A DNA stretch of 43,627 nt from Candidatus Kaiserbacteria bacterium RIFCSPHIGHO2_01_FULL_46_22 (GTDB lineage: Bacteria > Patescibacteriota > Minisyncoccia > Phycocordibacterales > UBA918), in NCBI GenBank assembly GCA_001779595.1, contig MFKO01000008.1, positions 4,578-48,204 of the forward strand, written 5' to 3'. Positions 43,060 through 43,627 of the stretch are shown here, in pieces. The notes beneath the pieces were generated by a model that worked only from the letters and a program-made list of their open reading frames with translations, searched no databases and was not told where the DNA came from. Position 1 is the stretch's first letter. Every line of letters begins with the position of its first letter. The position numbers were made by a program, and so were the translations under genes.

Positions 43060-43593
43060 ATGAAGGAATTATCTCCAATTGAAAAACGAGCTCGGTCCCT
43101 TACTAATTGGGTTGGGTCGCCTATTTCCGTAGCTGTTCATACGGTCATATTCATAGCGGCTTTTCTACTTTCTGTCTTAGGTCTTGTGGAATTTGATCGA
43201 ATGCTATTAGTGCTGACGACTATAGTGTCTTTGGAAGCGATCTATCTCGCCATCTTCATCCAAATGAGTGTGAACTTCCAACGCGAAGCTCTTCAGGAAG
43301 TTGAGCAAGATTTGGAAGAGATTCATGAGGACGTTGGCGAGATTCAGGAGGACATTGAAGGCATCCAGGAAGACGTTGAAGAGATTGGAGAGGATATGGA
43401 GGAGTTGCAGGAAGACCTTGGCGAGATTCAGGAGGACGTCGAAGAAATCAGTGAAGACTTGGAAGAATTGGATGAGTCTGCCGAAGAGGAGGCGGCTGAA
43501 GAAAAACGTAAGAACGAACAGAAAGAACAGCTGCAGAACATCTACGACACTATCCAACGTTTATCGGTAGATATAGAAAAATTGAAGAAGTAG
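43060..43593 (+). CDS. two-TM protein (DUF1003-like N-terminus) with acidic heptad coiled coil
   Basis: VSLEAIYLAIFIQMSVNFQ after two TM helices; seven consecutive E-I/L-x-E-D heptads. Confidence 0.75.
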   Translation: MKELSPIEKRARSLTNWVGSPISVAVHTVIFIAAFLLSVLGLVEFDRMLLVLTTIVSLEAIYLAIFIQMSVNFQREALQEVEQDLEEIHEDVGEIQEDIEGIQEDVEEIGEDMEELQEDLGEIQEDVEEISEDLEELDESAEEEAAEEKRKNEQKEQLQNIYDTIQRLSVDIEKLKK

Positions 43594-43627
43594 GACTAGT
43601 TACAAAGTTGCATCGTTGCATTACAAA

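Noticed and set aside
43207-43557. 116-aa minus-strand ORF opposite the heptad repeat region
   Set aside because: Mirror frame of a repetitive coiled-coil sequence; the plus-strand frame has a promoter and sensible domain structure.
1-43627. CRISPR array or Cas genes
   Set aside because: No regularly spaced direct repeats with unique spacers and no Cas-like ORFs were seen.

Overview
The window looks like a chromosomal segment of a streamlined bacterium, most likely Candidatus Patescibacteria/CPR (Parcubacteria-like). That placement is inference from: the spc-type ribosomal operon going rpsE-rplO with no rpmD between them, a type IV pilus pilM/N/O cluster, ComF, a beta-CASP RNase, DUF5667 and VanZ-like proteins, and many short-spaced genes. 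Contents: pilM/pilN/pilO; gdhA; malic enzyme; recG; an FNR-like oxidoreductase; late pyrimidine genes (pyrD, pyrC, pyrF, pyrE-like); ftsH; smpB plus tmRNA; an ECF-type sigma/DUF5667 pair; two DUF305 proteins; SWIB and SET domain proteins; infC-rpmI-rplT; ndk, map, adk, secY and the spc ribosomal genes; a matrixin-like protease; and an ArsR + NirK-like copper protein cluster. RNA genes read from the sequence are tRNA-Ser(GCU), an anomalous tRNA-Ser with anticodon ACU, tRNA-Ile(UAU), tmRNA, and a candidate structured ncRNA at about 30075-30305 (minus). The most interesting non-coding signals are: (i) long palindromes that mirror the 3' ends of tRNA-Ser and tmRNA, plus related long palindromes abutting stop codons; (ii) the tRNA-Ser(ACU); (iii) the unassigned structured ncRNA; (iv) a recurrent extended -10 promoter placed 6-10 nt before start codons (predicted leaderless mRNAs), contrasting with a second gene class that has strong Shine-Dalgarno leaders and its own terminators. 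No CRISPR array, transposase or prophage was seen. All function calls come from reading the translations; no database search was run.
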